A DNA stretch of 64,000 nucleotides from Planctomycetota bacterium (GTDB lineage Bacteria > Planctomycetota > Planctomycetia > Pirellulales > PALSA-1355): the NCBI GenBank assembly GCA_003389325.1, contig QQVE01000051.1:1-64000 (forward strand). The letters run 5' to 3'. Position 1 is the first letter of the stretch; every line of letters begins with the position of its first letter. The notes beneath the pieces are model-generated. The model searched no databases, was not told the origin of the DNA, and saw only the letters and a list, made by a program, of their open reading frames with translations. Shown here one piece after another: positions 1-9,078 of this stretch. Position numbers and translations under genes: made by a program.

Positions 1-1
1 C

Positions 2-937
2 AAGCGCGGCGTCGAAGTGCGCGTGGCGATCGACGCGGTGGGGGCGCGATACTCCTTTCCCTCGATCGTGCCGCGGCTGCGCCGGGGCGGCATCACCGTG
101 GCCCGCTTCCTGCCGACCGTGCTGCCCGGGCGGTTTGCCTATGCCAACCTGCGCAGCCACCGCAAGATTCTGGTGGTCGACGGCAAGCTCGGCTTCACCG
201 GCGGACTGAACATTCGCGAAGGGCACGACGCCCGCTTTCATCCCAAGCACCCGATTCAGGACCATCACTTTCGCATTGAAGGCCCGGTGGTGGCCCAGTT
301 GCAGGAAGTGTTCGCCGAAGATTGGGCATTCTGCACCGATGAGCTGTTGGAAAGCGAGATCTGGTTTCCACCGCTCGAAGCCGTCGGCAACGCGCTGGCA
401 CGCGGCATCTCGGCCGGCCCCGACAGCGACCTGGACAAGCGCCGGCTGACCCTCGAAGGCGCCCTGGCCTGCGCCGAGTCGAGCGTGTTCATCCTGACGC
501 CCTACTTCCTCCCCGAGGCGTCGTTGATCGGAGCGCTGAACGTCGCGGCGCTGCGCGGCGTAGAAGTGGACATCATTCTGCCTGAGGCCAACAACCTGGC
601 GATGGTGAAATGGGCCTCGACGGCACTGCTGTGGCAGGTGCTCCAGCGCGGGTGCCGCGTGTGGATGTCGCCGCCGCCGTTCGAACATACGAAGCTGATG
701 GTCGTCGACCGCACGTGGCTGCTGTTCGGCTCGGGCAACTGGGACCCGCGCAGCCTGCGGCTGAACTTCGAGTTCGACGTCGAGTGCTACGACAAGGAGT
801 TGGCCGCTCAGACCTACGAGCTGTGCCTCAAGAAGCGCGCCGCGGCCCGCAACGTCACGCTGGCCGAGGTCGACGGCCGCAGTATCCCGATTCGCTTGCG
901 CGACGGCTTGGTGCGGCTGCTGACGCCGTACCTGTAA
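2..937 (+). CDS. Phospholipase D-family protein, cardiolipin synthase-like (5' truncated by window edge)
   Basis: The reading frame is open from the first bases of the window, so the N-terminus lies outside; 311 residues are visible. Counting from codon 17, two HKD motifs are complete: H48-x-K50-x4-D55 inside SHRKILVVDG and H224-x-K226-x4-D231 inside HTKLMVVD, the latter followed by GSGNWDPRS. Two HKD motifs plus the upstream RGVEVRVAID segment are typical of bacterial cardiolipin synthases (ClsA/ClsB type), membrane enzymes that condense phosphatidylglycerol molecules or transfer phosphatidyl groups. Any N-terminal membrane segments would be in the missing part. The stop is TAA at 935. Another PLD-family phosphatidyltransferase remains possible, because substrate cannot be told from HKD motifs alone. 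Confidence 0.88.
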   Translation, partial: KRGVEVRVAIDAVGARYSFPSIVPRLRRGGITVARFLPTVLPGRFAYANLRSHRKILVVDGKLGFTGGLNIREGHDARFHPKHPIQDHHFRIEGPVVAQLQEVFAEDWAFCTDELLESEIWFPPLEAVGNALARGISAGPDSDLDKRRLTLEGALACAESSVFILTPYFLPEASLIGALNVAALRGVEVDIILPEANNLAMVKWASTALLWQVLQRGCRVWMSPPPFEHTKLMVVDRTWLLFGSGNWDPRSLRLNFEFDVECYDKELAAQTYELCLKKRAAARNVTLAEVDGRSIPIRLRDGLVRLLTPYL

Positions 938-1123
938 GGGCGATGCGAAGTTGCGCGCGATCGTGCACTTGGGTAAGTTCCGAGCAGCGCGACGCGCAAC
1001 GTTGACCCTCCGCGGCAGCCCTACTATATTCGGGGGAACGAGCGGAATTGGTTACGTGTGAATGCTTTACGCTGGCTTTCCTTCCCGCCTCGACCCGCTC
1101 GGCTGCTCGCTGGACCTCGCGCC

Positions 1124-4100
1124 ATGACTCCCTCCCACCGCCAATGCGCCGGCGTCTTGATGCTTGTGGTGGGATTCTGTTGCGGGGCCGTAGCGGCCAG
1201 GGCCGACGATGCCGCTGGAGCGGATGTCGAGTTCTTTGAGAAACACGTGCGGCCGCTGCTGGTAAGCCGCTGCCAGGAATGCCACTCGGGCGCCGAGCCC
1301 AAGGGCGGATTGCGAGTCGATTCTCGCAAGGCCCTGCTCACCGGCGGCGACACCGGACCGGCCGTCGTGCCGGGCGACGCGGACGAAAGTCTGCTGATCG
1401 ACGCGGTGCGCTACGGCGACCTCTACCAGATGCCGCCCAAGTCGCAGCTTCCCGCGGCCGAAGTCGCCACGCTCGAGGAATGGGTTCGCCGCGGAGCCCC
1501 CTGGGGCGCGGAAACGGCCGACAGCCCGGCGGCGGCTGCAGAGGGCTTCGACCTGCAAGCCCGAGCGGCCCACTGGTGCTTTCAGCCGCTGGCGGATCCA
1601 ACGCCACCGGACGTCGACGATTCCGACTGGATCAAGACACCGGTCGACCGATTCATTCTGCACCGCCTGCACGCAGCCGGGCTCGAGCCCGCGCCGCCCG
1701 CCGGCAAGCGAACGCTGCTTCGGCGGGTGACGTTCGACTTGACCGGCCTGCCGCCCACGCTCGAGGAGATCGATGCCTTCCTGGCCGACGACTCGCCCGA
1801 CGCCTACGCCACGGTGGTCGATCGCCTGCTGGCCTCGCCGCACTACGGCGAGCGCTGGGCCCGCCACTGGCTCGACCTGGTTCGCTACGCCGAAACCCAC
1901 GGCCACGAGTTCGACTTCGAGATTCCGCACGCGTACCGCTACCGCGACTACGTGATTCGCGCCTTGAACGACGATCTGCCGTACGACCAGTTCGTCGTCG
2001 AGCACGTGGCCGGCGACCTGCTTCCCGAGCCGCGCATCAATCGCAGCGAGGGCATCAACGAATCGATCATTGCCACCGGCTGGTACTATTTCGGCGAGGC
2101 ACTGCATTCGCCGGTCGACGTGCGGGCCGACGAGGCCAACCGCATCGACAACCAGATCGACGTGTTCTCCAAGGCCCTGCTGGGCCTGACCGTGAGCTGC
2201 GCACGCTGCCACGATCACAAGTTCGACCCGATCTCGACGCGTGACTATTACGCGCTGGCCGGGTATTTTCAAAGCTCGCGCTACCAGCAGGCCATCGTCG
2301 AGGTTGACGAGACGCGGGCCAAGGCGGTCGCGGAACTCGAGCGCCTGAACGCGGAGCGGCAAGAGGCTTGCTTGGAGTTCGCCCGAGCGAAGGCGACGGA
2401 AGCTGCCAGCGAGATCTCCGAGGCGTTGCAAACGAGCCCAACCGCCGCCGAGCAGCCGAACGCGGCCCTCGACGACCCCTTATTCGTCTGGAATGCCTTG
2501 ACCCGGGAGGGACGCACGCCGGAAGCGTTCGCCACGCGCCGGCAAACACTGCGCATCGAACTGCAGGATCGACGGGAGCGTGCTACAGCCGATGCCGACG
2601 GGAATTGGGCGGACTTCCGCTCGGGCGACTATGCCCCCTGGGAGGCGACCGGCCAGGCTTTCGGGTCCGGGCCGGGAATGCCGTTTGACTGGCCGTTCGC
2701 GGCGCCGCAGAGCGACTTGCCCGGCCGGTTGCTCTGCGCGGCGACGGCCCATAGCGGTCTGGTTTCGCGCAAGCTGCACGGCACGCTCCGCTCGCCGACA
2801 TTCGAGATCACCGCGCCCAAGATCTGGTACCGCGTCTACGGCGAAGGCGCTCGCGTGCGGCTGATCCTCGACGGGCTGCAACTGATTCGCAATCCGATCT
2901 ACGGCGGACTCGAATTTCAGCCCAAGCAGCAACAGCCGTACTGGCACGAGCAGGACGTCAGCAAGTGGATCGGCCACCGCGCGTACATCGAGCTCATCGA
3001 CGACGGCGACGGCTACGTGGCGCTTGAGCAGGTGGCTTTCTCCGACGGCCCACCGCCTGAACCGACTCCGAACGCGGTGCTCGTCGAAATGCTGGCCGAC
3101 GACTCCATCGTGTCGCCCGAGGCGCTGGCGGACAAGTACACTCGGACGGCCCAGCGCGTGCTGACCGACTGGCTCAAGGATCCCAATGCAACCACTCACG
3201 ACGCTGGGGCCCGAGCATCGATCGTTGCCTGGCTGCTACGGCAGCCTGGCCCGTCGGCGGCAAAGGCTCACGAGCGACTCGCCCCGACGTTGGGCGATCT
3301 CGCGAGACGGCAGCGCGAAATCGAAGCGCGCCTCACGCCGCCGCGCTATTGCCTGGCCATGTGCGACGGCACGGCCGAGAACGAGCACGTGTTCATTCGC
3401 GGCAACCACAAGACGCTCGGCGAGGAAGTGCCCCGCCGCCTGCTCGAAGTGCTCAGCGGCAAGCAGCACGCGCCCCCGACGGCCGGCAGCGGGCGGCTGG
3501 CGCTGGCGCGGCAGCTCGTCTCGCCAGAGTGCCCGCTTGTGCCGCGAGTAATCGTCAATCGTCTCTGGCACCACCACTTCGGCACCGGACTGGTGCGCTC
3601 GCCCGATAACTTCGGCGTGATGGGCGAGAAGCCGACGCACCCGGCGCTGCTCGACTTTCTGGCCCAGGAGCTCGTCGACCATGATTGGTCGCTCAAGCAC
3701 GTGCACCGCCTGATGGTGCTTTCGAACACCTATCGCATGTCGAGCCGCGTCGATGCGGAAGCCGACCGGGCCGATCCGCGCAACGAGCGATGGCACCGCA
3801 TGACGGTCCGCCGCCTCGAGGCCGAAAGCATTCGCGACGCGATCCTGTTCACCTCGGGCAGGCTCGATCCGACGATGTACGGGCCCGGCGTGATGCCGTA
3901 CCTGACCGAGTACATGACCGGCCGCGGGCGTCCGGCCGAGAGTGGCCCGCTCGACGGCGACGGCCGCCGGAGCATCTACCTGGCCGTGCGGCGCAACTTT
4001 CTCTCGCCGATGTTCCTGGCGTTCGACTATCCCACGCCGTTTACGACGATCGGCCGCCGGGGCAGCTCGAACGTTCCGGCCCAGGCGCTAGTGATGATGA

Positions 4101-4330
4101 ACAACCCATTCGTGATCGAGCAAGCGCAGCATTGGGCACGCCGGATCGTCGAAGAAGACGCGGCGCCGGAGGAGCGGATTCGCCGCATGTACCTGGCGGC
4201 GCTGGCGCGCGAGCCCGACGCTAGCGAGCTGAACGCCGCGCTGGGTTTTGTCGAGTCGAACGACGAGCAGGCCTGGGCCGAGCTGGCGCACGTGCTGTAC
4301 AACGTCAAGGAATTCATTTTCATCCGCTAG
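1124..4330 (+). CDS. Planctomycete cytochrome c (PSCyt1) / DUF1549 / DUF1553 protein
   Basis: A 1,068-residue secreted protein with the planctomycete order PSCyt1 - PSCyt2 (DUF1549) - PSD1 (DUF1553). I choose ATG 1124 because it begins a clean signal peptide (hydrophobic VLMLVVGF, cleavage near AARA/DD). An in-frame GTG at 1058 would add 22 residues before it. A haem c motif C50-QE-C53-H54 lies just after the signal. DUF1549 runs from about 168 to 380 and holds a second CxxCH (C359-AR-C362-H363, followed by DHKFDP). DUF1553 covers about 787 to 1060. A beta-rich insert lies between. The DUF1501 gene follows 18 bp downstream, the usual partner. These families are thought to act on polysaccharides or in periplasmic redox processes, but no reaction is established. 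Confidence 0.93.
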   Translation: MTPSHRQCAGVLMLVVGFCCGAVAARADDAAGADVEFFEKHVRPLLVSRCQECHSGAEPKGGLRVDSRKALLTGGDTGPAVVPGDADESLLIDAVRYGDLYQMPPKSQLPAAEVATLEEWVRRGAPWGAETADSPAAAAEGFDLQARAAHWCFQPLADPTPPDVDDSDWIKTPVDRFILHRLHAAGLEPAPPAGKRTLLRRVTFDLTGLPPTLEEIDAFLADDSPDAYATVVDRLLASPHYGERWARHWLDLVRYAETHGHEFDFEIPHAYRYRDYVIRALNDDLPYDQFVVEHVAGDLLPEPRINRSEGINESIIATGWYYFGEALHSPVDVRADEANRIDNQIDVFSKALLGLTVSCARCHDHKFDPISTRDYYALAGYFQSSRYQQAIVEVDETRAKAVAELERLNAERQEACLEFARAKATEAASEISEALQTSPTAAEQPNAALDDPLFVWNALTREGRTPEAFATRRQTLRIELQDRRERATADADGNWADFRSGDYAPWEATGQAFGSGPGMPFDWPFAAPQSDLPGRLLCAATAHSGLVSRKLHGTLRSPTFEITAPKIWYRVYGEGARVRLILDGLQLIRNPIYGGLEFQPKQQQPYWHEQDVSKWIGHRAYIELIDDGDGYVALEQVAFSDGPPPEPTPNAVLVEMLADDSIVSPEALADKYTRTAQRVLTDWLKDPNATTHDAGARASIVAWLLRQPGPSAAKAHERLAPTLGDLARRQREIEARLTPPRYCLAMCDGTAENEHVFIRGNHKTLGEEVPRRLLEVLSGKQHAPPTAGSGRLALARQLVSPECPLVPRVIVNRLWHHHFGTGLVRSPDNFGVMGEKPTHPALLDFLAQELVDHDWSLKHVHRLMVLSNTYRMSSRVDAEADRADPRNERWHRMTVRRLEAESIRDAILFTSGRLDPTMYGPGVMPYLTEYMTGRGRPAESGPLDGDGRRSIYLAVRRNFLSPMFLAFDYPTPFTTIGRRGSSNVPAQALVMMNNPFVIEQAQHWARRIVEEDAAPEERIRRMYLAALAREPDASELNAALGFVESNDEQAWAELAHVLYNVKEFIFIR

Positions 4331-4348
4331 AGCGAACGCTTCGTCGAC

Positions 4349-5782
4349 ATGCATTGTGGCCGCTACCTTTCCGCTCCGCTCACACGCCGCGAGATGCTCG
4401 CGCGCGCGGCCACGGGTTTTGGAGCCACGGCATTGTCGGCCCTCGCGGGCGATCCGGCCTACGGCCTCGCGCCGGCCGGCCCCTCGCGCCGCACGAACCC
4501 GCTCGCGCCGCAATCCCCGCACTACCGGCCGCGGGCCAAGAACGTGATCTTCCTGTTCATGGACGGGGGGCCGTCGCAGGTCGACACCTTCGATCCCAAG
4601 CCCCGGCTGGCGCGCGAGCACGGCCAGCCGATCCAGATCAAGGTGCAGCCCACGCAGTTCGACAACGTGGGCAAGGTGCTCCAGTGCCCCTGGAAATTCA
4701 AGCAATATGGCGCCAGCGGCATTCCGGTCAGCGAGTTGTTTCCGCACGTCGCTGAGTGCGTCGACGACCTGGCGATCGTCCGCTCGATGGTCTCGAACTT
4801 TTCGGAGCACACCGGGGCCAACTACTTTTTCCACTCGGGCAACGGCCAGCAGGGACGGCCCAGCATGGGCGCCTGGGTCACTTACGGGCTGGGTAGCGCC
4901 AGTGAGAACCTGCCCGGCTTCGTGGTGCTCAACAGCGGCATGATCCCGCCGGGCGGCTGGGACTGCTTTGGCAGCGGATTTCTGCCGGCCACGTATCAGG
5001 GTTCGTCGTTTCAGAAGGGGCGCCAGCCGGTCGCCGACCTGAAGCGGCAGGAAAAAACCGCGGCCCTGCAGCGCAAAAAGCTCGACCTGATGCGCACGCT
5101 CGACCGCGCGTCGCTCGAGCGCACGGGCCCCGACGATCAACTTGAAAGCGCGATCGCCAACTACGAGCTGGCGTTCCGCATGCAGTCGGCCGTGCCGGAG
5201 CTGATGGATCTCTCGGGCGAAAGCAAGGCCACGCACGAGCTTTACGGTTTGGACGACCCGGCCACAGAGGTTTACGGCCGGCAGTGCCTGGTGGCCCGGC
5301 GGCTGGTGGAACGCGGCGTGCGGTTCGTGGAACTGTTGTGCGAAAACCTGGGGCACGACCGCTGGGACCAGCACAACAACCTGCTCGAGGGTCATCGCGA
5401 CAATGCCCGAGCAACCGACAAACCGATCGCCGGCCTGCTCAAGGACTTGAAGAGCCGGGGCATGTTGGACGAAACGCTGGTCGTGTGGGGAGGCGAGTTC
5501 GGCCGCACGCCGATGGCCCAAGGCACGAACGGCCGCGACCACAACCCGTTTGGCTTTTCCATGTGGCTGGCCGGCGGCGGCATCCGGGGCGGAACGGTCT
5601 ACGGAGCGACTGACGAGTACGGCTACTACGCGATTGAAAACAAGGTCGAGATCCACGACCTGCACGCCACGATGCTCCACCTGCTGGGCATGGACCACAA
5701 GCAGCTCACCTTCCGCTTCGGCGGGCGCGACATGCGGCTGACCGACGTCCACGGCGAAATCGTTCACGACATCCTGGCCTGA
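4349..5782 (+). CDS. DUF1501 family exported protein (sulfatase-like fold)
   Basis: 477 residues. The N-terminus TRREMLARAATGFGATALSA is a twin-arginine signal (RR followed by a hydrophobic stretch), so the protein is probably folded in the cytoplasm and exported by Tat. The body carries the DUF1501 hallmarks: NVIFLFMDGGPSQVDTFDPK near residue 65, LARRLVERGVRFVEL, WDQHNN, and GGEFGRTP near the C-terminal third. The family belongs to the alkaline phosphatase/sulfatase-like superfamily. It is always seen beside DUF1549/DUF1553 proteins, as here (18 bp after the preceding stop; ThuA-like gene 20 bp after). Substrate unknown. Confidence 0.92.
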   Translation: MHCGRYLSAPLTRREMLARAATGFGATALSALAGDPAYGLAPAGPSRRTNPLAPQSPHYRPRAKNVIFLFMDGGPSQVDTFDPKPRLAREHGQPIQIKVQPTQFDNVGKVLQCPWKFKQYGASGIPVSELFPHVAECVDDLAIVRSMVSNFSEHTGANYFFHSGNGQQGRPSMGAWVTYGLGSASENLPGFVVLNSGMIPPGGWDCFGSGFLPATYQGSSFQKGRQPVADLKRQEKTAALQRKKLDLMRTLDRASLERTGPDDQLESAIANYELAFRMQSAVPELMDLSGESKATHELYGLDDPATEVYGRQCLVARRLVERGVRFVELLCENLGHDRWDQHNNLLEGHRDNARATDKPIAGLLKDLKSRGMLDETLVVWGGEFGRTPMAQGTNGRDHNPFGFSMWLAGGGIRGGTVYGATDEYGYYAIENKVEIHDLHATMLHLLGMDHKQLTFRFGGRDMRLTDVHGEIVHDILA

Positions 5783-5801
5783 CACCACGAGGACACCCAG
5801 C

Positions 5802-6590
5802 ATGACCGGTCTCCACGCCGCCTGGTCCCGCCGCCGCTTCTTCGTTTGCGTCGCCGCTTTGGCGGCAGCCCTGCCCGCGCTCTTGGCGACGGGAAACCCA
5901 GCACTTGCCGGTGACGACCCGCCGCTCAAGGTATGCCTGGTGTCGGGTTCGCTCGAGTACAAGTCCAACGAGACGCTGGCCGCGTTCCAGAAATACATCG
6001 AGAGCCACTATAACGTCCGCTGCTCGCGCGCTTTCATCGAAGGCGAAGACGAGGAGCACCTGCCGGGGCTCGAGAATCTGGACGATTGCGACGTGATGCT
6101 GCTTTTCACGCGGCGGCTCAAGCTCACGGGCGACCAGTTGGACCGGATTCGCGACTATTGCCTGGCGGGCAAGCCGATCGTCGGCGTGCGCACGGCCAGC
6201 CACGCCATTCAAACCTGGCTCGAGTTGGACAAGCTCGTGCTGGGAGGCAACTATCGCGGGCACCACAGCAATGACCTAGCCACGGAGGTCACGCTGGTCG
6301 AAGACGAGCAAGACCACCCGATTCTGGCGGGCGTCGAGCCGTTTCGCACGCCGGGCAGCCTGTACAAGAACAAGGGCCTGGCCGAAGACTGCTGCGTGCT
6401 GATGGAAGGCACGAGCCCCGAGGCTACCGAGCCGGTCACCTGGACGCGCACCTTCAAGGGCGGCCGCGTGTTCTACACCTCGCTCGGGCATCCCCAGGAC
6501 TTCGAGGAGCAGAGCTTCCGGCGCTTGCTCGTCAACGCCCTGTTCTGGGCCGCCGGCCGCGACGTGGAACCGGCGTCCCAGGCCGAATAG
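5802..6590 (+). CDS. ThuA-like domain protein, exported
   Basis: 262 residues. An N-terminal RRRFFVCVAALAAALPALLA stretch is a Tat-like or Sec signal ending near ALAGDD. The rest resembles the ThuA fold (class I glutamine-amidotransferase-like): KVCLVSGSLEYKSNETL at the start, MLLFTRRL in the middle, GKPIVGVRTASHAI where amidotransferases place their nucleophile loop, a GNYRGHH motif, and VFYTSLGHPQDF near the end. No nucleophilic Cys is seen at the usual elbow, as expected for ThuA. ThuA-like proteins are linked to sugar (trehalose) use, and in planctomycetes they often travel with PSD1/DUF1501 genes. It lies 20 bp after DUF1501 and 6 bp before the UDG gene, so all four are probably co-transcribed. 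Confidence 0.85.
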   Translation: MTGLHAAWSRRRFFVCVAALAAALPALLATGNPALAGDDPPLKVCLVSGSLEYKSNETLAAFQKYIESHYNVRCSRAFIEGEDEEHLPGLENLDDCDVMLLFTRRLKLTGDQLDRIRDYCLAGKPIVGVRTASHAIQTWLELDKLVLGGNYRGHHSNDLATEVTLVEDEQDHPILAGVEPFRTPGSLYKNKGLAEDCCVLMEGTSPEATEPVTWTRTFKGGRVFYTSLGHPQDFEEQSFRRLLVNALFWAAGRDVEPASQAE

Positions 6591-6595
6591 CCGCA

Positions 6596-7327
6596 ATGCC
6601 CGCGCGCCGCTCTCGCTCCGCCGACTGGGAGTCGCTCAACCGGAGCATCGTGCGCTGCCAGCGCTGTCCGCGTTTGCGCGAGTACTGCCGGCAAGTGGCC
6701 GTCGAGAAACGGGCGGCCTTTCGCGATTGCACGTACTGGGGCAAGCCCGTGCCGAACTTCGGCGACCGCGATGGGCGACTGTTGATCGTCGGACTGGCTC
6801 CAGCCGCGCATGGCGCGAATCGCACCGGGCGGATGTTCACCGGTGATCGCAGCGGCGACTGGCTGTACCGCGCGCTCTACAAGGCCGGCTTCGCCAACCA
6901 GGCGGATTCGCGCGACGCCGACGATGGCCTGCGGCTGATGGATTGCGCGATCACCGCGGCCGTGCACTGTGCCCCGCCGGGCAACAAACCGCTGACCGAG
7001 GAGTCGGCCCAGTGCCACGGCTGGCTTGAGCGCACAATCGACGGGATGCCGGCCGTGGTCTTTCTGGCGCTGGGGCAAATCGCCTGGCGGGCAACCTTGG
7101 CCGAAGCGCGCCGGCGCGGCTGGTACGAGGGCCGCGTGCCAAAATTCGCGCATGCGGCGCAGGTGCCGCTGGCGGGCGGCCGCTGGCTGTTGGGCAGCTA
7201 TCATCCCAGCCAGCAGAACACTTTTACGGGAGTTTTGACCGAGCCGATGTTCGACCGCGTGTTCCGCGCGGCGCGGCGGCTGATCGCGAGCGGCCAGCCG
7301 GGGGGCGACCAGGTCGGCTGCCCTTGA
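6596..7327 (+). CDS. Family 5 uracil-DNA glycosylase (UdgB type), 4Fe-4S
   Basis: 243 residues. Motif 1 GLAPAAHGANRTGRMFTGD begins near residue 66 and is diagnostic of family 5 (UDGb), which lacks the polar catalytic residue that other families have here. The distal motif GSYHPSQQNTFTG is at about 200-212. Four cysteines in the spacing of the iron-sulfur UDGs are visible: C21-x2-C24, C125 and C140. The enzyme removes uracil (and, in this family, hypoxanthine and other deaminated bases) from DNA to start base excision repair. It starts 6 bp after the ThuA-like stop but has no functional tie to it. ATG 6596 is the first start after that stop. Confidence 0.92.
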   Translation: MPARRSRSADWESLNRSIVRCQRCPRLREYCRQVAVEKRAAFRDCTYWGKPVPNFGDRDGRLLIVGLAPAAHGANRTGRMFTGDRSGDWLYRALYKAGFANQADSRDADDGLRLMDCAITAAVHCAPPGNKPLTEESAQCHGWLERTIDGMPAVVFLALGQIAWRATLAEARRRGWYEGRVPKFAHAAQVPLAGGRWLLGSYHPSQQNTFTGVLTEPMFDRVFRAARRLIASGQPGGDQVGCP

Positions 7328-7438
7328 CCGGTTTTGCCGCCTTCGACTATGGTCCCCGCCCGCTCGACCCTGTCAGCAGCCCGTCGTTCCCGCATCTCCG
7401 ACGGCACATCCAGATTCTCATTGGAAAAGGAACCGGTC

Positions 7439-7723
7439 ATGAAGCGGCTCGTTGTCCTCGTCGCCGTTCTGACACTGCTGAATGGCTGCGCTTGTTGGCG
7501 CCCTTACTATGGTCGGAACTACGCACCGCCGGCAGTAGCTCAACCGGCGTTCACGCAGCCGACGTACGCTCAACAGGCCACCGCGCCTCCGGTAGTGGCG
7601 CAGCCGCCGGTGGTGGTTGCTCAACCGCAGGTGGTCGCGCAGCCGCAGGTCGTGCAGACCTCGGCGCAGATGCAGTGCCAACCCTGCGTTCCCTGCCAGC
7701 CGTGTTGCGTGCCCTGTTATTGA
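7439..7723 (+). CDS. Small lipoprotein with Gln/Pro/Val repeats and Cys-rich tail
   Basis: 94 residues. ATG 7439 follows a purine-rich ribosome site (ggaaaagga) by a few bases, and gives MKRLVVLVAVLTLLNGC, a lipoprotein signal with lipobox LNGC. An upstream in-frame start at 7334 would bury this signal. The mature protein is low complexity: repeats of the form (V)VAQPQ/PxVV over about residues 35-75, then a tail CQPCVPCQPCCVPCY with six cysteines. No known domain. Short Pro/Gln/Cys-rich lipoproteins of this kind are frequent in planctomycetes; a wall- or membrane-linked structural or metal-binding role is a guess. Real-gene confidence rests on the signal, lipobox and ribosome site. Confidence 0.75.
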   Translation: MKRLVVLVAVLTLLNGCACWRPYYGRNYAPPAVAQPAFTQPTYAQQATAPPVVAQPPVVVAQPQVVAQPQVVQTSAQMQCQPCVPCQPCCVPCY

Positions 7724-7779
7724 TCGGGCGCGACCCACCCAATAACCGCGTCGCTTAGCCGCTTGGCGCTCGGGCTGTG

Positions 7780-8016
7780 TCACTTGGCCTCGGGCGCGTC
7801 TTCCAGCTTTCGCCCGGCCACTTGCAGGGCCTTGCCCACTTCTTCGGCGGCGGCCCGGCCCTTGTCCTTGAGCGTGTGGCCTGCCTGCCGCAGCTTTTGG
7901 CGGTCGACGATGATCCGCAGCGTCTCGTCGTTACTCTCGACCGATACCGAGGGAACGACCGCCCAGCCCACCATCGCCACTACGGCCACCAGCACCACGA
8001 ATCGCAAGAGTCGCAT
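7780..8016 (-). CDS. Small secreted or membrane-anchored protein of unknown function
   Basis: 78 residues, start ATG 8016, preceded six bases upstream by a strong ribosome site (agggaggg); an ATG at 8037 lies before that site and is less likely. The N-terminus MRLLRFVVLVAVVAMVGWAV is a signal or anchor helix. The remainder is charged and predicted helical (DRQKLRQAGHTLKDKGRAAA), with no cysteines. It converges on the lipoprotein gene with 56 bp between the stops. I do not recognise a family. Confidence 0.65.
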   Translation of the reverse strand: MRLLRFVVLVAVVAMVGWAVVPSVSVESNDETLRIIVDRQKLRQAGHTLKDKGRAAAEEVGKALQVAGRKLEDAPEAK

Positions 8017-8223
8017 CGTTCCCTCCCTGTTGATCACGCCTGAAGCATCTCCGTCGCGTCGCCAAGAACAAGTCTAGACGCGCCGCGCCGGGCGGCAACT
8101 CGGGCCGCCTCGCATCTTCGCTTGACTCTGCCGGCTGGGCAAAGCTTGTGGGCCCGCCGCACGCGGTGATAGAATCGGGTCGCACCGGCCAACCCGCTGA
8201 CAGACAAGCATCTCGAGAGGGCA

Positions 8224-9042
8224 ATGCGAATCCTTGCTATCACGATCGCCGTTTTGACACTCGCCGTTGCTAGCGGTTGGACAAGCTCGCTATCGGCTGC
8301 CGACGTCAAGCCGTTGGCACAGTCGCACGCGCACAACGACTATCTCCACCCGCGGCCCCTGCTGGACGCACTTTCGCACGGCTTCACCAGCGTCGAGGCC
8401 GACATCTTCCTGGTGGACGGTAAGCTGCTGGTCGCGCACACGCGGCGCGAGTTGGATCCCGAGCGGACGCTCGAGAAGCTCTACCTCGAACCGCTGCGCG
8501 AGCGAGCGCGAGCCGGCGGCGGATCGATCTACGGCGACGGCCAGCCGTTCCATCTGCTGATCGACCTGAAGAGCTCCGGCGAAGAGACCTATGCGGCGCC
8601 ATCCGACGTGCTGGCCGAGTACAGCGATACGATCACGGCAGTGCGCGACGGCGAAGTGGATCGGAAAGCGGTCGACGTGTCGATTTCCGGCAGCCGCCCG
8701 ATCGCCACGATCACGGCACAGCCGCTGCGCTATGCAGGGATCGACGGCCGGCTGAGCGATCTCGACTCCGACGCCCCGGCCCATCTGATGCCGCTGATCA
8801 GCGATAGTTGGGCCGCGCATTTCCGCTGGCGCGGCCGGGGCCCGATCGACGAGGCGGAACGCGAGAAACTAAACGACGCGGTGGCCAAGGCCCACGCGGC
8901 CGGCCGCAAAATCCGTTTTTGGGCCACGCCCGATAACGAGACGGCCTGGCGCGAACTACAGGCCGCCGGCGTCGACTTGATCAATACCGACGACCTGGCG
9001 GGCCTGGAAGCCTTTCTGCGGGAACAGTCCTCGCAGCAGTAA
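8224..9042 (+). CDS. PI-PLC/GDPD-superfamily phosphodiesterase, secreted (AIM6-like)
   Basis: 272 residues with a signal peptide (ILAITIAVLTLAVASG, cleavage near LSAAD). Active-site residues of the TIM-barrel glycerophosphodiesterase/PI-PLC superfamily are in place: H37-N38 in SHAHNDY, E58-x-D60 in SVEADIF, and H72 in LLVAHTRREL. The C-terminal GRKIRFWATPDNETAW and GVDLINTDDL segments also fit the GDPD pattern. Closest remembered group is the uncharacterised 'AIM6-like' branch. It should cleave a phosphodiester of a lipid head group, outside the cytoplasm. The myo-inositol oxygenase gene starts 36 bp downstream, suggesting an inositol phosphodiester as substrate; that is inference. Confidence 0.83.
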   Translation: MRILAITIAVLTLAVASGWTSSLSAADVKPLAQSHAHNDYLHPRPLLDALSHGFTSVEADIFLVDGKLLVAHTRRELDPERTLEKLYLEPLRERARAGGGSIYGDGQPFHLLIDLKSSGEETYAAPSDVLAEYSDTITAVRDGEVDRKAVDVSISGSRPIATITAQPLRYAGIDGRLSDLDSDAPAHLMPLISDSWAAHFRWRGRGPIDEAEREKLNDAVAKAHAAGRKIRFWATPDNETAWRELQAAGVDLINTDDLAGLEAFLREQSSQQ

Positions 9043-9078
9043 GCAATCGTCCGCTGCCTACAATCTACCAGGAGGTTC

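Noticed and set aside
4088..5998. 636-codon minus-strand frame
   Set aside because: It is a shadow of the DUF1501 gene and its neighbours, with no family features.
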